DNA of 10,312 nt. Origin: Carnobacterium_A sp047553015 (GTDB lineage Bacteria; Bacillota; Bacilli; Lactobacillales; Carnobacteriaceae). The stretch is taken from the NCBI RefSeq assembly GCF_047553015.1, contig NZ_CP180213.1, positions 1 to 10,312 of the forward strand. Reading direction: 5' to 3'. The notes below the pieces were generated by a model. It was given only the letters and a program-made list of their open reading frames with translations, was not told the DNA's origin and did no database searches. Both the position numbers and the translations under genes were made by a program. Positions 5,175-10,312 of this stretch are shown here, one piece after another (within the stretch, counting starts at the first letter, position 1; every line of letters begins with the position of its first letter).

Positions 5175-5499
5175 AACAGCTGTCTTTAAAAAGCCATTTA
5201 AGGCGTGTTTTAGCAATCTTGCATTGGCGTTATATAAATACACGATTAGTTACATTAACGTTCTCTATCCGTCTAAAAAGAGGGTTTAAATCATTTTGAA
5301 AAGGGTTCTGGGTATGTAGGGCTTGCCCTGCACGAACGAAGTGAGCTCTTTACAACTCCTGTGGCTTATTTCAAACAAGAATCGGTGTAGTTTTATTAAA
5401 AACCTTTTTAGAATCGCTCTTTTTCCATTGCAGACGGAGCGTAGCGACTTCTTTTGATCTTCTGAGATATCTTTTAGCTTGCGTAGCAAGGTTTCATTT
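5175..5499. other. Conserved post-mob noncoding DNA, copy 1
   Basis: No gene is visible. The stretch is conserved with 9860-10186, including small hairpins AGGGC-TT-GCCCT (5318-5329) and CTTGC-GTA-GCAAG (5478-5490, followed by a T-rich run), the latter a possible weak mob terminator. The motif ATACACGATT at 5238-5247 is the same 10-mer that forms the arms of the post-par elements. GTAGCGAC at 5441-5448 recurs twice inside the module B par gene. Confidence 0.5.
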
Positions 5500-5521
5500 A
5501 GTTACTTGATCTTTTTTTGTT

Positions 5522-5533
5522 AGACAAACTGTC
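5522..5533 (-). repeat. Inverted iteron outlier, origin 2
   Basis: AGACAAACTGTC is an exact 12-base match to the reverse complement of the iteron 2 core (GACAGTTTGTCT), 170 bp before the array and in the opposite orientation. It mirrors the outlier at 50-67 in origin 1. Confidence 0.55.
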
Positions 5534-5625
5534 ATTGCTACTTTAAATCAATTTATATACTATTTTGTTTTTTTCTGTTGTTAAAAATTTTTACAGGTCT
5601 TTTAAATAATAGTATTAATATAGTT

Positions 5626-5656
5626 ATAAAAGAGTTTTAAAGATAAAAGAGTTTTA
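5626..5656. repeat. AT-rich direct repeat, probable unwinding element of origin 2
   Basis: ATAAAAGAGTTTTA occurs at 5626 and 5643, 17 bp apart, in an A/T-rich stretch (about 5540-5656) just before the iterons. Its position equals that of the 12-bp AT-rich repeats in origin 1, so DNA melting is the likely role. Confidence 0.55.
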
Positions 5657-5701
5657 GAGGTCAATTCTAGCCTTTAACCATGCATGATACAGCCATACTA
5701 C

Positions 5702-5812
5702 AGACGACAGTTTGTCTGTAGTAAAGACGACAGTTTGTCTGTGTAAAGACGACAGTTTGTCTGTGTAAAGACGACAGTTTGTCTGTGCACAGACGACAGT
5801 TTGTCTGCTAAA
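5702..5812. repeat. Iteron array of replication origin 2 (five repeats of 22-23 bp)
   Basis: Units begin at 5702, 5725, 5747, 5769 and 5791. Four steps are 23, 22, 22 and 22 bp; the first unit has an extra base. The shared core is AGACGACAGTTTGTCTG, and each unit contains the inverted arms CAGAC and GTCTG, or close variants. The last bases drift between units (TGTAA, GCAC, CTAAA). They are the expected binding sites of Rep2, and their sequence is unrelated to the origin 1 iterons. Confidence 0.92.
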
Positions 5813-5814
5813 GA

Positions 5815-5854
5815 ACGACAAACTATTTACATGTCGTCTTTAGTTGTTTATAAT
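5815..5854 (+). promoter_or_regulatory. rep2 promoter with split-iteron operator
   Basis: TTTACA (5826-5831), 17 bases, TATAAT (5849-5854) is a near-consensus promoter. ACGACA (5815-5820) and TGTCGT (5832-5837) are inverted arms with an 11-base gap that holds the -35. GACAAACT and TGTCGTCT are the two parts of a reversed iteron separated by an insertion, so Rep2 could bind here and block its own transcription. AAAGGTGG (5873-5880) is the ribosome site. Confidence 0.8.
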
Positions 5855-5888
5855 TAAATAATTCAATGTTAGAAAGGTGGTCTTTATC

Positions 5889-6650
5889 TTGAACGAGATT
5901 GTAAAATATGAAAATAGTTTAAATGATGTTAGTTTTCGAAAATTTAATCCTAATGAATTAGATTTATTTTTTTCTATTTGTTCTAGATTAAAAGATAATA
6001 GCACTGAGGAAATTGAATTTAGTTTCGATCAGTTGAAAGATTTAAGTAATTATTCCCCTACCTCTACTAAACGTTTTATGAATGATCTCGATAAAACATA
6101 CACCAAAATGCTTGGACTCACTTATGGAGAACGCACAGAAACAAGAATCAAACGTTTTGTACTCTTTACGAAATTTGATATCGATGCAGATATACAAACC
6201 GTAAAAATTGGTGTTAATAGTGACTTTGAATTTTTATTAAATGATTTTGAAATGTTTACTAAGTTTGAGCTAAAGGAATTCACAGAAATTAAAAGTTCTT
6301 ATACAAAAGCAATTTATCGTAAACTAAAGCAATTTAAGGGAACAGGATTTTATACGGTACCTATAGATGAATTTAAAAGGCTGTTAGATATCCCTAAGAG
6401 TTACCGCATGTATGACATAGATCGAAGGATACTAAAAAAAAGCGTAGAAGAATTAAAGCCTTTTTTTAAAAGTTTACGATATAAAAAAGGAAAAGCTAAA
6501 AAAGGAAATAAGATTGAACGAATAACTTTTATTTTTGAAGAAAAAAAACAGTTACAAGTCCCTTTATACGATTGGGTAAATAACGAAGAAATAGAATCAC
6601 ACGCTGAACGTTATAAGCGTGAAAAAACTCAAGAAGAAATGACAAAATAA
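5889..6650 (+). CDS. repB: Replication initiator, Rep_3/RepB family (Rep2)
   Basis: A 253-residue theta initiator for origin 2. LDLFFSIC (24-31) marks the first winged-helix-type domain, and FTKFELKEFTEIKSSYTKAI (123-142) is the most conserved block, shared almost unchanged with Rep1. The C-terminus carries VPLYDW, then a charged tail longer than that of Rep1. The start is TTG at 5889, 8 bases after AAAGGTGG; the in-frame GTG at 5877 overlaps the ribosome site itself and is rejected. The N-terminus then reads MNEIVKYENSLNDV, matching Rep1 in register. The protein is about half identical to Rep1 and its iterons differ, consistent with two compatible replicons. The gap to the par-like gene is 73 bases, wider than in module A. 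Confidence 0.94.
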   Translation: MNEIVKYENSLNDVSFRKFNPNELDLFFSICSRLKDNSTEEIEFSFDQLKDLSNYSPTSTKRFMNDLDKTYTKMLGLTYGERTETRIKRFVLFTKFDIDADIQTVKIGVNSDFEFLLNDFEMFTKFELKEFTEIKSSYTKAIYRKLKQFKGTGFYTVPIDEFKRLLDIPKSYRMYDIDRRILKKSVEELKPFFKSLRYKKGKAKKGNKIERITFIFEEKKQLQVPLYDWVNNEEIESHAERYKREKTQEEMTK

Positions 6651-6723
6651 AATACTACACTATTAGATAGACAAATTCTTTAAATATTATCTCAAAAACA
6701 TTTAAGGTTAGGTGGTTTCTTTC

Positions 6724-7254
6724 ATGGATAAAGATTCTAATTTTATTGAATACATAGCGCCTAATAGCGCTGCAAAAAAGATAGGTGTTGCACCTACAAC
6801 TCTGCGCAAATACTCAAGTTTAATTGAAAATTTAAGCGGTAATTTAAATTATTTTGAACGTGATAGTAATAATAGTCGTTTATATAGTCGTAATGACGTA
6901 GCGACTATAAAGCGGGTCGTATCGTTAAAGAAGCGTCCCGATATATCGCTAAAGAGCGCATTAAAACAAGCTTTAGAAGAAAACGACATAGCGAGCGTGT
7001 CAGACACCGATTCGCAACTTGGTAGCGACACAAGCACCGATACAACCGCTAAATTACAACTAGCTTCAGATGATAAGATAAAACAGTACGAAACACTTAT
7101 AAATCAATTGGTCGAAAGCAACTTAAAATTATCTGATCAATTGGAAACAGCTATTAAAAGTATTGAAAAACACGATAAAAATTTATTAGAATTAGAAACT
7201 ACCTCAATAAATAAAAAAGGGTTTTTCAGTCGTCTCTTCAACAAAAAAGAATAG
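6724..7254 (+). CDS. Par-like plasmid maintenance protein with MerR-type head (module B)
   Basis: A 176-residue protein. AGGTGG (6710-6715) lies 8 bases before the ATG at 6724; an in-frame GTG at 6712 overlaps that site and is rejected. Residues 14-36 form a helix-turn-helix (SAAKKIGVAPTTLRKYSSLI), and SRLYSRNDVATIKRV (51-65) resembles the wing and following helix of MerR-type domains. A serine/threonine/aspartate-rich linker (about 88-112) leads to a heptad-rich segment (about 116-158). The tail KKGFFSRLFNKKE (164-176) matches the module A protein with one change. The head differs from that protein, so the two are best seen as different DNA-binding domains on a common tail. A segregation or copy-control role is inferred from place and architecture, as for pSK1 Par and DUF536 proteins. 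TAGCG-type repeats inside the gene are listed separately. Confidence 0.78.
   Translation: MDKDSNFIEYIAPNSAAKKIGVAPTTLRKYSSLIENLSGNLNYFERDSNNSRLYSRNDVATIKRVVSLKKRPDISLKSALKQALEENDIASVSDTDSQLGSDTSTDTTAKLQLASDDKIKQYETLINQLVESNLKLSDQLETAIKSIEKHDKNLLELETTSINKKGFFSRLFNKKE
6755..7051. repeat. TAGCG repeat cluster inside the module B par-like gene
   Basis: TAGCG occurs at 6755, 6765, 6899, 6989 and 7023 and inverted (CGCTA) at 6947 and 7047. GTAGCGAC is exact at 6898 and 7022 and also occurs in the post-mob DNA at 5441 and 10128. TATAGTCG (6883-6890) and CGACTATA (6902-6909) are inverted arms 11 bp apart. C/G dinucleotides are dense compared with the rest of the window. The motif differs from that of the module A gene. 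Confidence 0.45.
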
Positions 7255-7279
7255 GCGATTACAGCGCTGGTTAAAGTGC

Positions 7280-7344
7280 AATCGTGTATTGAGGGCGGAC
7301 ATAAAAAAAGAACCCTTTGGGTAAAGGATTCGGGATACACGATT
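7280..7344 (-). terminator. Minus-strand terminator hairpin within a conserved inverted element (module B)
   Basis: Same plan as 1644-1708: arms AATCGTGTAT (7280-7289) and ATACACGATT (7335-7344) separated by 45 bp. Inside is the hairpin GAACCCTTT-GGGT-AAAGGATTC (7310-7331), preceded by seven A, which act as a T-run on the minus strand. The hairpin and A-run are identical in the two modules while the DNA between arm and A-run differs, so the hairpin itself seems to be kept. Confidence 0.6.
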
Positions 7345-7457
7345 GTATGTCATTTCATGTATTGGAACTTTAAGCACATATAATAATGTAAACCTTATTG
7401 TATGCGCTTAAAAAATGAGGTACCATTTATATAAATATTGATTAGAGGAGGAAAGTT

Positions 7458-7820
7458 ATGAAAAATAAATATATCTTTGCGATTGCTGTAATTACTTTAT
7501 TTATTTTGTCAGGTTGTTCTAATAAAAAAATAGATCCGAATCTTTTTATTTACCAAAATGGAGGAGATGTTGATACTTCTGTTCCATTAGCATACGGTAT
7601 TTTCTCTGAGAGTGACCAGTTAAAAGTGGTTTGGGCAGAAGAGTCTAATAGCTATGATACGAAATTACTAACATTTAAATCTGACGATGAGTTCATTAAA
7701 ATTAGTTACCAGGATAAAAAGGAGAAGAAACACACTCAAACATTTGAAATTCTCTCTGACTCCATTGTTCGAGATGAAGCAGGTATAGAATATCAGTGGT
7801 TCGGAGAGCCAATAAAATAA
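7458..7820 (+). CDS. Small lipoprotein, unknown function
   Basis: A 120-residue precursor. Residues 1-19 are a classical lipoprotein signal (MKNK, a hydrophobic stretch, then the lipobox LSGC) with the lipidated cysteine at C20, giving a mature protein of about 101 residues anchored outside the membrane. The mature part is hydrophilic, acidic in the middle and rich in beta-prone stretches, with no motif I recognise. The start is firm: AGAGGAGG at 7444-7451 lies 6 bases before the ATG. It is the module B cargo at the place where module A has the CPBP protease. Plasmid lipoproteins of this size may act in surface exclusion, bacteriocin immunity or as pheromone-type precursors, but nothing here decides between these. 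No clear promoter or terminator is seen. Confidence 0.85.
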   Translation: MKNKYIFAIAVITLFILSGCSNKKIDPNLFIYQNGGDVDTSVPLAYGIFSESDQLKVVWAEESNSYDTKLLTFKSDDEFIKISYQDKKEKKHTQTFEILSDSIVRDEAGIEYQWFGEPIK

Positions 7821-7839
7821 TGTGGTTGGAATTTTTAAC

Positions 7840-7924
7840 TGTCTACTTGAAATCTACCCAAAATCGACAGGTAGCAGCCATTGATTTGATTGGTTTTCCT
7901 ATGTCGATTGTAAGTGTCGATTAA
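7840..7924. other. Conserved-spacing noncoding element, module B copy
   Basis: A 30-bp segment runs from TGTCTACTTG to TCGACA (7840-7869), with TGTC and GACA as outer arms. After 32 bases comes TGTCGATT (7902), and again TGTCGATT at 7915. The distances equal those at 3196-3280. TCTACCCAAAAT is identical in both. It lies between the lipoprotein gene and the small membrane protein gene, in the only sizeable gap there. Confidence 0.5.
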
Positions 7925-7981
7925 TTTGATTGAAATTTAAAACAGATAAATAAATATTATCTCCTAAGTTATTTTATGAAA

Positions 7982-7990
7982 TGTTATAAT
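7982..7990 (+). promoter_or_regulatory. Extended -10 promoter of the 67-residue membrane protein
   Basis: TGTTATAAT is a perfect extended -10 element 31 bases before the ATG at 8022. No good -35 is visible at 16-18 bases, as is tolerated when the TG extension is present. Confidence 0.6.
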
Positions 7991-8021
7991 TGTTTTAAAA
8001 TTATAGAAGGTGGAAAATACA

Positions 8022-8225
8022 ATGAAAAACTACCTCGATAGCAAAATACCTAAATCAATTTCTCGTCCCATTCTTGGAGCTCTCACAGCAGCTATTGTAA
8101 TTTTTGTTATTGAATCTTTGTTTGATATTTCTCCCGCAGTTAATGAGTTTGTTTATTATGTTATTTATATATTATTCATTGGATCAGCCATTTATATGAC
8201 CTTCTTTAAAAAAAGTAAAAAGTAA
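8022..8225 (+). CDS. Small membrane protein with two transmembrane segments, unknown function
   Basis: A 67-residue protein starting MKNYLDSKIPKSISRPI. GAAGGTGG (8006-8013) lies 8 bases before the ATG at 8022; an in-frame GTG at 8010 falls within that ribosome site and is rejected. Residues about 16-35 and 41-60 are hydrophobic helices with a short acidic turn between (FDISPAVNEF), and the C-terminus is a run of lysines (KKSKK), so both ends probably face the cytoplasm. The family is not recognised. It has its own extended -10 promoter and ends just before a terminator. Together with the lipoprotein it makes the module B cargo; immunity to a bacteriocin or another envelope task is possible but unsupported. 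Confidence 0.75.
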   Translation: MKNYLDSKIPKSISRPILGALTAAIVIFVIESLFDISPAVNEFVYYVIYILFIGSAIYMTFFKKSKK

Positions 8226-8244
8226 CTATCTGTCTTAAGAAAAG

Positions 8245-8280
8245 TCCCCTGCCAAAAAGGCAAAGAGGATTTTTTTTATT
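8245..8280 (+). terminator. Rho-independent terminator, copy 2
   Basis: CCCCTGCC (8246-8253) pairs with GGCA and GAGG (8259-8268), then A and eight T. One base weaker than copy 1 because GGGG has become GAGG. It ends the transcript of the membrane protein gene just upstream. Confidence 0.75.
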
Positions 8281-8402
8281 TTGCACGAAAAAACCAGACG
8301 GGAATGCCGTCATTTTTCGGGCTTGTTCACGACGAACCTTTTCAGCCTAAAGACGAAAAAAGGGACGGAGAGAACAGACGGTTTTTGCCTCGCAGAGCCT
8401 GA

Positions 8403-8435
8403 CCAAAATTTATTTTGGTATAACAAGCTATACCA
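8403..8435 (-). other. oriT: Origin of transfer core (MobV/pMV158 type), copy 2
   Basis: TGGTATA (8416-8422) and TATACCA (8429-8435) around loop ACAAGC; on the minus strand TGGTATAGCTTGTTATACCA, with the nick expected between 8424 and 8423 by analogy to pMV158. The loop differs from copy 1 by one base (ACAAGC against ACAGGC). The flanking hairpin CCAAAA-TTTA-TTTTGG (8403-8418) is unchanged. Confidence 0.72.
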
Positions 8436-8439
8436 GATC

Positions 8440-8467
8440 TTTACTGGCTCGTTCTTCATGTTATAGT
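8440..8467 (+). promoter_or_regulatory. mob promoter, copy 2
   Basis: TTTACT (8440-8445), 16 bases, then the extended -10 TGTTATAGT ending at 8467, as in copy 1. The start site would fall in the first 16-bp units, so the leader is about 48 bases longer than in copy 1. Confidence 0.62.
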
Positions 8468-8527
8468 GGAGGTACTTTATAGTGGAGGTACTTTATAGTG
8501 GAGGTACTTTATAGTGGAGGTACTTTA
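8464..8527 (+). repeat. Four tandem copies of a 16-bp unit before mob copy 2
   Basis: TAGTGGAGGTACTTTA is repeated perfectly at 8464, 8480, 8496 and 8512. The matching place in copy 1 has one unit (3827-3842). Each unit contains GGAGG, a ribosome-site-like sequence, and each junction re-creates TATAGT, a -10-like sequence. Perfect identity of the units points to a recent expansion. Confidence 0.95.
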
Positions 8528-8542
8528 TTGAGGAGGGATTTC

Positions 8543-9859
8543 ATGGCTCACGTTCAAAAATTTACAAGAGGAAACCTCAACGGCTTATCCATTCACTTAG
8601 ACCGTAAAACAGACCACCATTCAAACGAAGAAATCGACCCGACAAAAACTTACTTAAACATTGATTTATGTCAAAAAGAAGGCGACACGCTTTCTAGATT
8701 AAACGACCGATTGAAAGAGGTTTACTGCATGAAACGAGACGATGTCAAAGTTGGCTGCAGTTGGATTGTAACCTTGCCTAAACATTTGAAAGAACAAACT
8801 GAATCGGATCAGCAAGCCTTTTTTGAAAAGACGTATGCGTTTTTGAGTGAACGATATGGAGGCGAAAAAAATGTTTTGTCTGCTCAAGTTCATTTAGACG
8901 AAACCACCCCACACCTGCATTTTGTTTTTATGCCTGTCGTTTGGGACGAAAAAAAACAACGTGAAAAAGTATCGGCTAAAGAAGTATTGAACCGAAATGA
9001 TTTACAAAAATTTCATGGCGAGTTAGATACCTTTCTGAAAAAAGAACTGCCGACTATTTATAAAGACGGCATTTTAAATGGCGAAACGATTGAGTTGGAT
9101 TCGGTCAAAGAAATTAAAAAATACGCCAAGCAAATTCAAGAGAAAAAAGATCATTTATCTAAAGAATTAGAGTTGTTTAGTGAACCCAAAAAAGTGTTTG
9201 ACCAAGTAGAAAAAGCCTCTAAGAAAAGCTTATTTGGCGATAAAGTGACGCTTCCTTATAGCGAATTCGAGAAATTAAAAACACTCTCTCTTTCTGGAAT
9301 CAAATTAAACAATCAACTCAATCAAGTGTCCGAGGCTTCAAAAAAGGACCTGACAGCTTTAAAAAAAGAGGTTGACCTGGTAGAGCAAGAAAAAACAAAC
9401 CTTAAAGGACAACTTCAGCAAGCGAATCAACGAGCTGACGAAGCGACCGAAAAAGTCACTTATTACTTAGATACACTAGAAAACACACTCAAAACAGGGC
9501 AAAAGTTTAAAGATCAAGCGATTATTTATAAAAGTATCTTGAAAGATGCAAAAATCCCTTTTCAGATTAGCGAAATGGAAAAACAAGGCCGCTTAATTTT
9601 AAGTAAAGTCGAAAATGGACGAATGCCTGAAGATGAAAAGAAAGCTAAAAAGTGGATTTCTGTGCTGGAACAAAATAAAGAAGCAGGAACCATCCCTTTA
9701 AATCGCTTAGAATCAATTTTAGAGGTGCTTAAAGACTTTTTAGAGAAGTTGCTGAATAAAGAGCTTAGCTTCTCGTTAAACGGCCTGAAATCAAGAGATA
9801 CAGAGCTTAAAAAGAATCAAAAACCAACACACTCAAATTCAATGAACAGAGGACGATAA
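8543..9859 (+). CDS. mobV: MobV-family relaxase (Pre/Mob), copy 2
   Basis: A 438-residue relaxase equal in length to copy 1, with identical catalytic features: H18, NIDL (39-42) and HLDETTPHLH (117-126). The nine substitutions against copy 1 are N268K, D286N, T304K, V338I, Q366K, A398D, D405N, K409S and D413N, all in the coiled-coil and C-terminal part; the nicking domain is unchanged, so each protein should work on either oriT. The ATG at 8543 has GAGGAGGG 5 bases before it. An in-frame GTG at 8498 lies inside the tandem repeats and is less likely. Both copies being intact argues for a recent fusion or for gene conversion keeping the 5' part alike. Confidence 0.95.
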   Translation: MAHVQKFTRGNLNGLSIHLDRKTDHHSNEEIDPTKTYLNIDLCQKEGDTLSRLNDRLKEVYCMKRDDVKVGCSWIVTLPKHLKEQTESDQQAFFEKTYAFLSERYGGEKNVLSAQVHLDETTPHLHFVFMPVVWDEKKQREKVSAKEVLNRNDLQKFHGELDTFLKKELPTIYKDGILNGETIELDSVKEIKKYAKQIQEKKDHLSKELELFSEPKKVFDQVEKASKKSLFGDKVTLPYSEFEKLKTLSLSGIKLNNQLNQVSEASKKDLTALKKEVDLVEQEKTNLKGQLQQANQRADEATEKVTYYLDTLENTLKTGQKFKDQAIIYKSILKDAKIPFQISEMEKQGRLILSKVENGRMPEDEKKAKKWISVLEQNKEAGTIPLNRLESILEVLKDFLEKLLNKELSFSLNGLKSRDTELKKNQKPTHSNSMNRGR

Positions 9860-10186
9860 AACAGCTGTCTTTAAAAAGCAATTTAAGGTGTGTTTAAGCA
9901 ATCTTGCATTGGCGTTATATAAATACACGATTAGTTGCATTAATGTTCTCTATCCGTCTAAAAAGAGGGTTTAAATCATTTTGAAAAGGGTTCTGGGTAT
10001 GTAGGGCTTGCCCTGCACGAACGAAGTGAGCTCTTTACAACTCCTGTGGCTTATTTCAAACAAGAATCGGTGTGGTTTTATAAAAAAAAAACCTTAGAAT
10101 CGCTATTTTTTCTATTGTAAACGGAGCGTAGCGACTTCTTTTGATCTGTTAAGATGTATTTTAGCTTGCGGAGCAAGGTTTCATTT
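9860..10186. other. Conserved post-mob noncoding DNA, copy 2
   Basis: No gene. Conserved with 5175-5499, including ATACACGATT (9923-9932), the AGGGC-TT-GCCCT hairpin, GTAGCGAC (10128-10135) and the final CTTGC/GCAAG hairpin with loop GGA in place of GTA. Differences include a longer A-run near 10080, which would break any reading frame shared with copy 1. Confidence 0.5.
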
Positions 10187-10312
10187 TGTCTTTTAATCTT
10201 TTTTATTATTTTTTATAATATTCTAGTTCTTTTTTATAAAGAAAATTGTTTTTAAATAGTTGGTAATGCTTTAATACAAAGGTTAACTCAACTTAAAGGG
10301 GAGTCTAAAGTA
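10187..10312. other. Terminal A/T-rich noncoding stretch
   Basis: No gene or clear site. It contains the small inverted repeat TTCTTT/AAAGAA (10227-10243). If the molecule is circular, this stretch runs into 1-115 and forms the left part of origin 1. Confidence 0.4.

Larger units (their letters stand above)
3601..5499 (+). repeat. Long direct repeat, copy 1 (terminator, oriT, mob, post-mob DNA)
   Basis: From the GAAAAGTCCCC before the terminator to the GTTTCATTT after the post-mob hairpin this block is near-identical to 8239-10186. The length difference is almost entirely the extra three 16-bp units in copy 2. Substitutions are sparse in the first two thirds of mob and denser at the 3' end and beyond. 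It is the largest repeat in the window and the obvious crossover site for fusion or resolution of the two modules. Confidence 0.93.
8239..10186 (+). repeat. Long direct repeat, copy 2 (terminator, oriT, mob, post-mob DNA)
   Basis: Partner of 3601-5499, in the same orientation and starting 4638 bp later. It differs by scattered substitutions, three additional 16-bp units before mob, and small length changes in the A-run near 10080. The boundaries are abrupt: upstream is the membrane protein gene, and downstream the two copies diverge after GTTTCATTT. Confidence 0.93.

Noticed and set aside
5286..5489. Minus-strand 67-residue frame after mob copy 1
   Set aside because: The matching DNA after mob copy 2 has length changes in the A-run that break the frame, and no ribosome site is seen.
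5702..5812. Regular repeats that could suggest a CRISPR array
   Set aside because: The units are tandem with no unique spacers, and they sit before a rep gene; they are iterons.
7137..7340. Minus-strand 67-residue frame at the end of the module B par gene
   Set aside because: It is a shadow of the par gene and the terminator element.

Overview
The window looks like a low-GC Gram-positive plasmid, or a large part of one, most likely from a lactic acid bacterium (Lactobacillales; the genus cannot be fixed by eye). The grounds are the strong AGGAGG-type ribosome sites, AT-rich codon use, two Rep_3/RepB-type theta initiators with 22-bp iterons, DUF536/pSK1-Par-like genes behind each rep, and MobV relaxases of the pMV158 type. 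Every convincing gene is on the + strand.

The layout is two parallel modules, head to tail. Module A (about 1-5500) has an AT-rich origin with five full 22-bp iterons (209-328), rep1 (391-1119), a par-like gene (1133-1618), a CPBP intramembrane protease (1782-2552), a 70-residue membrane protein (2919-3131), a noncoding stretch with several unexplained elements (3132-3600), a terminator, an oriT hairpin and mobV copy 1 (3858-5174). Module B (about 5500-10312) repeats the plan with a different origin (iterons 5702-5812), rep2 (5889-6650), a second par-like gene (6724-7254), a small lipoprotein (7458-7820), a 67-residue membrane protein (8022-8225), terminator, oriT and mobV copy 2 (8543-9859).

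The mob/oriT blocks and the DNA after them are near-identical direct repeats of about 1.9 kb (3601-5499 and 8239-10186). The rep and par genes are clearly divergent between modules. This fits a cointegrate of two compatible, related mobilizable plasmids. Recombination between the long repeats would give two circles, each with its own origin, rep, par, cargo, oriT and relaxase. The spacing across the window ends (mob2 to iterons 1) resembles that between mob1 and iterons 2, so the window could be a complete circle; this is inference.

Within each module Rep should open the AT-rich repeats by binding the iterons and repress its own promoter through a split-iteron operator. The par-like protein probably aids segregation. 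MobV should nick oriT so that a helper conjugative element can transfer the plasmid. The cargo genes are small envelope proteins whose role is open. The less expected signals are a noncoding element of diverged sequence but fixed spacing present in both modules (3196-3280, 7840-7924), dense short repeats inside both par-like genes, a conserved minus-strand terminator behind each, upstream inverted iteron outliers in both origins, and a 16-bp unit present once before mob1 but four times before mob2.
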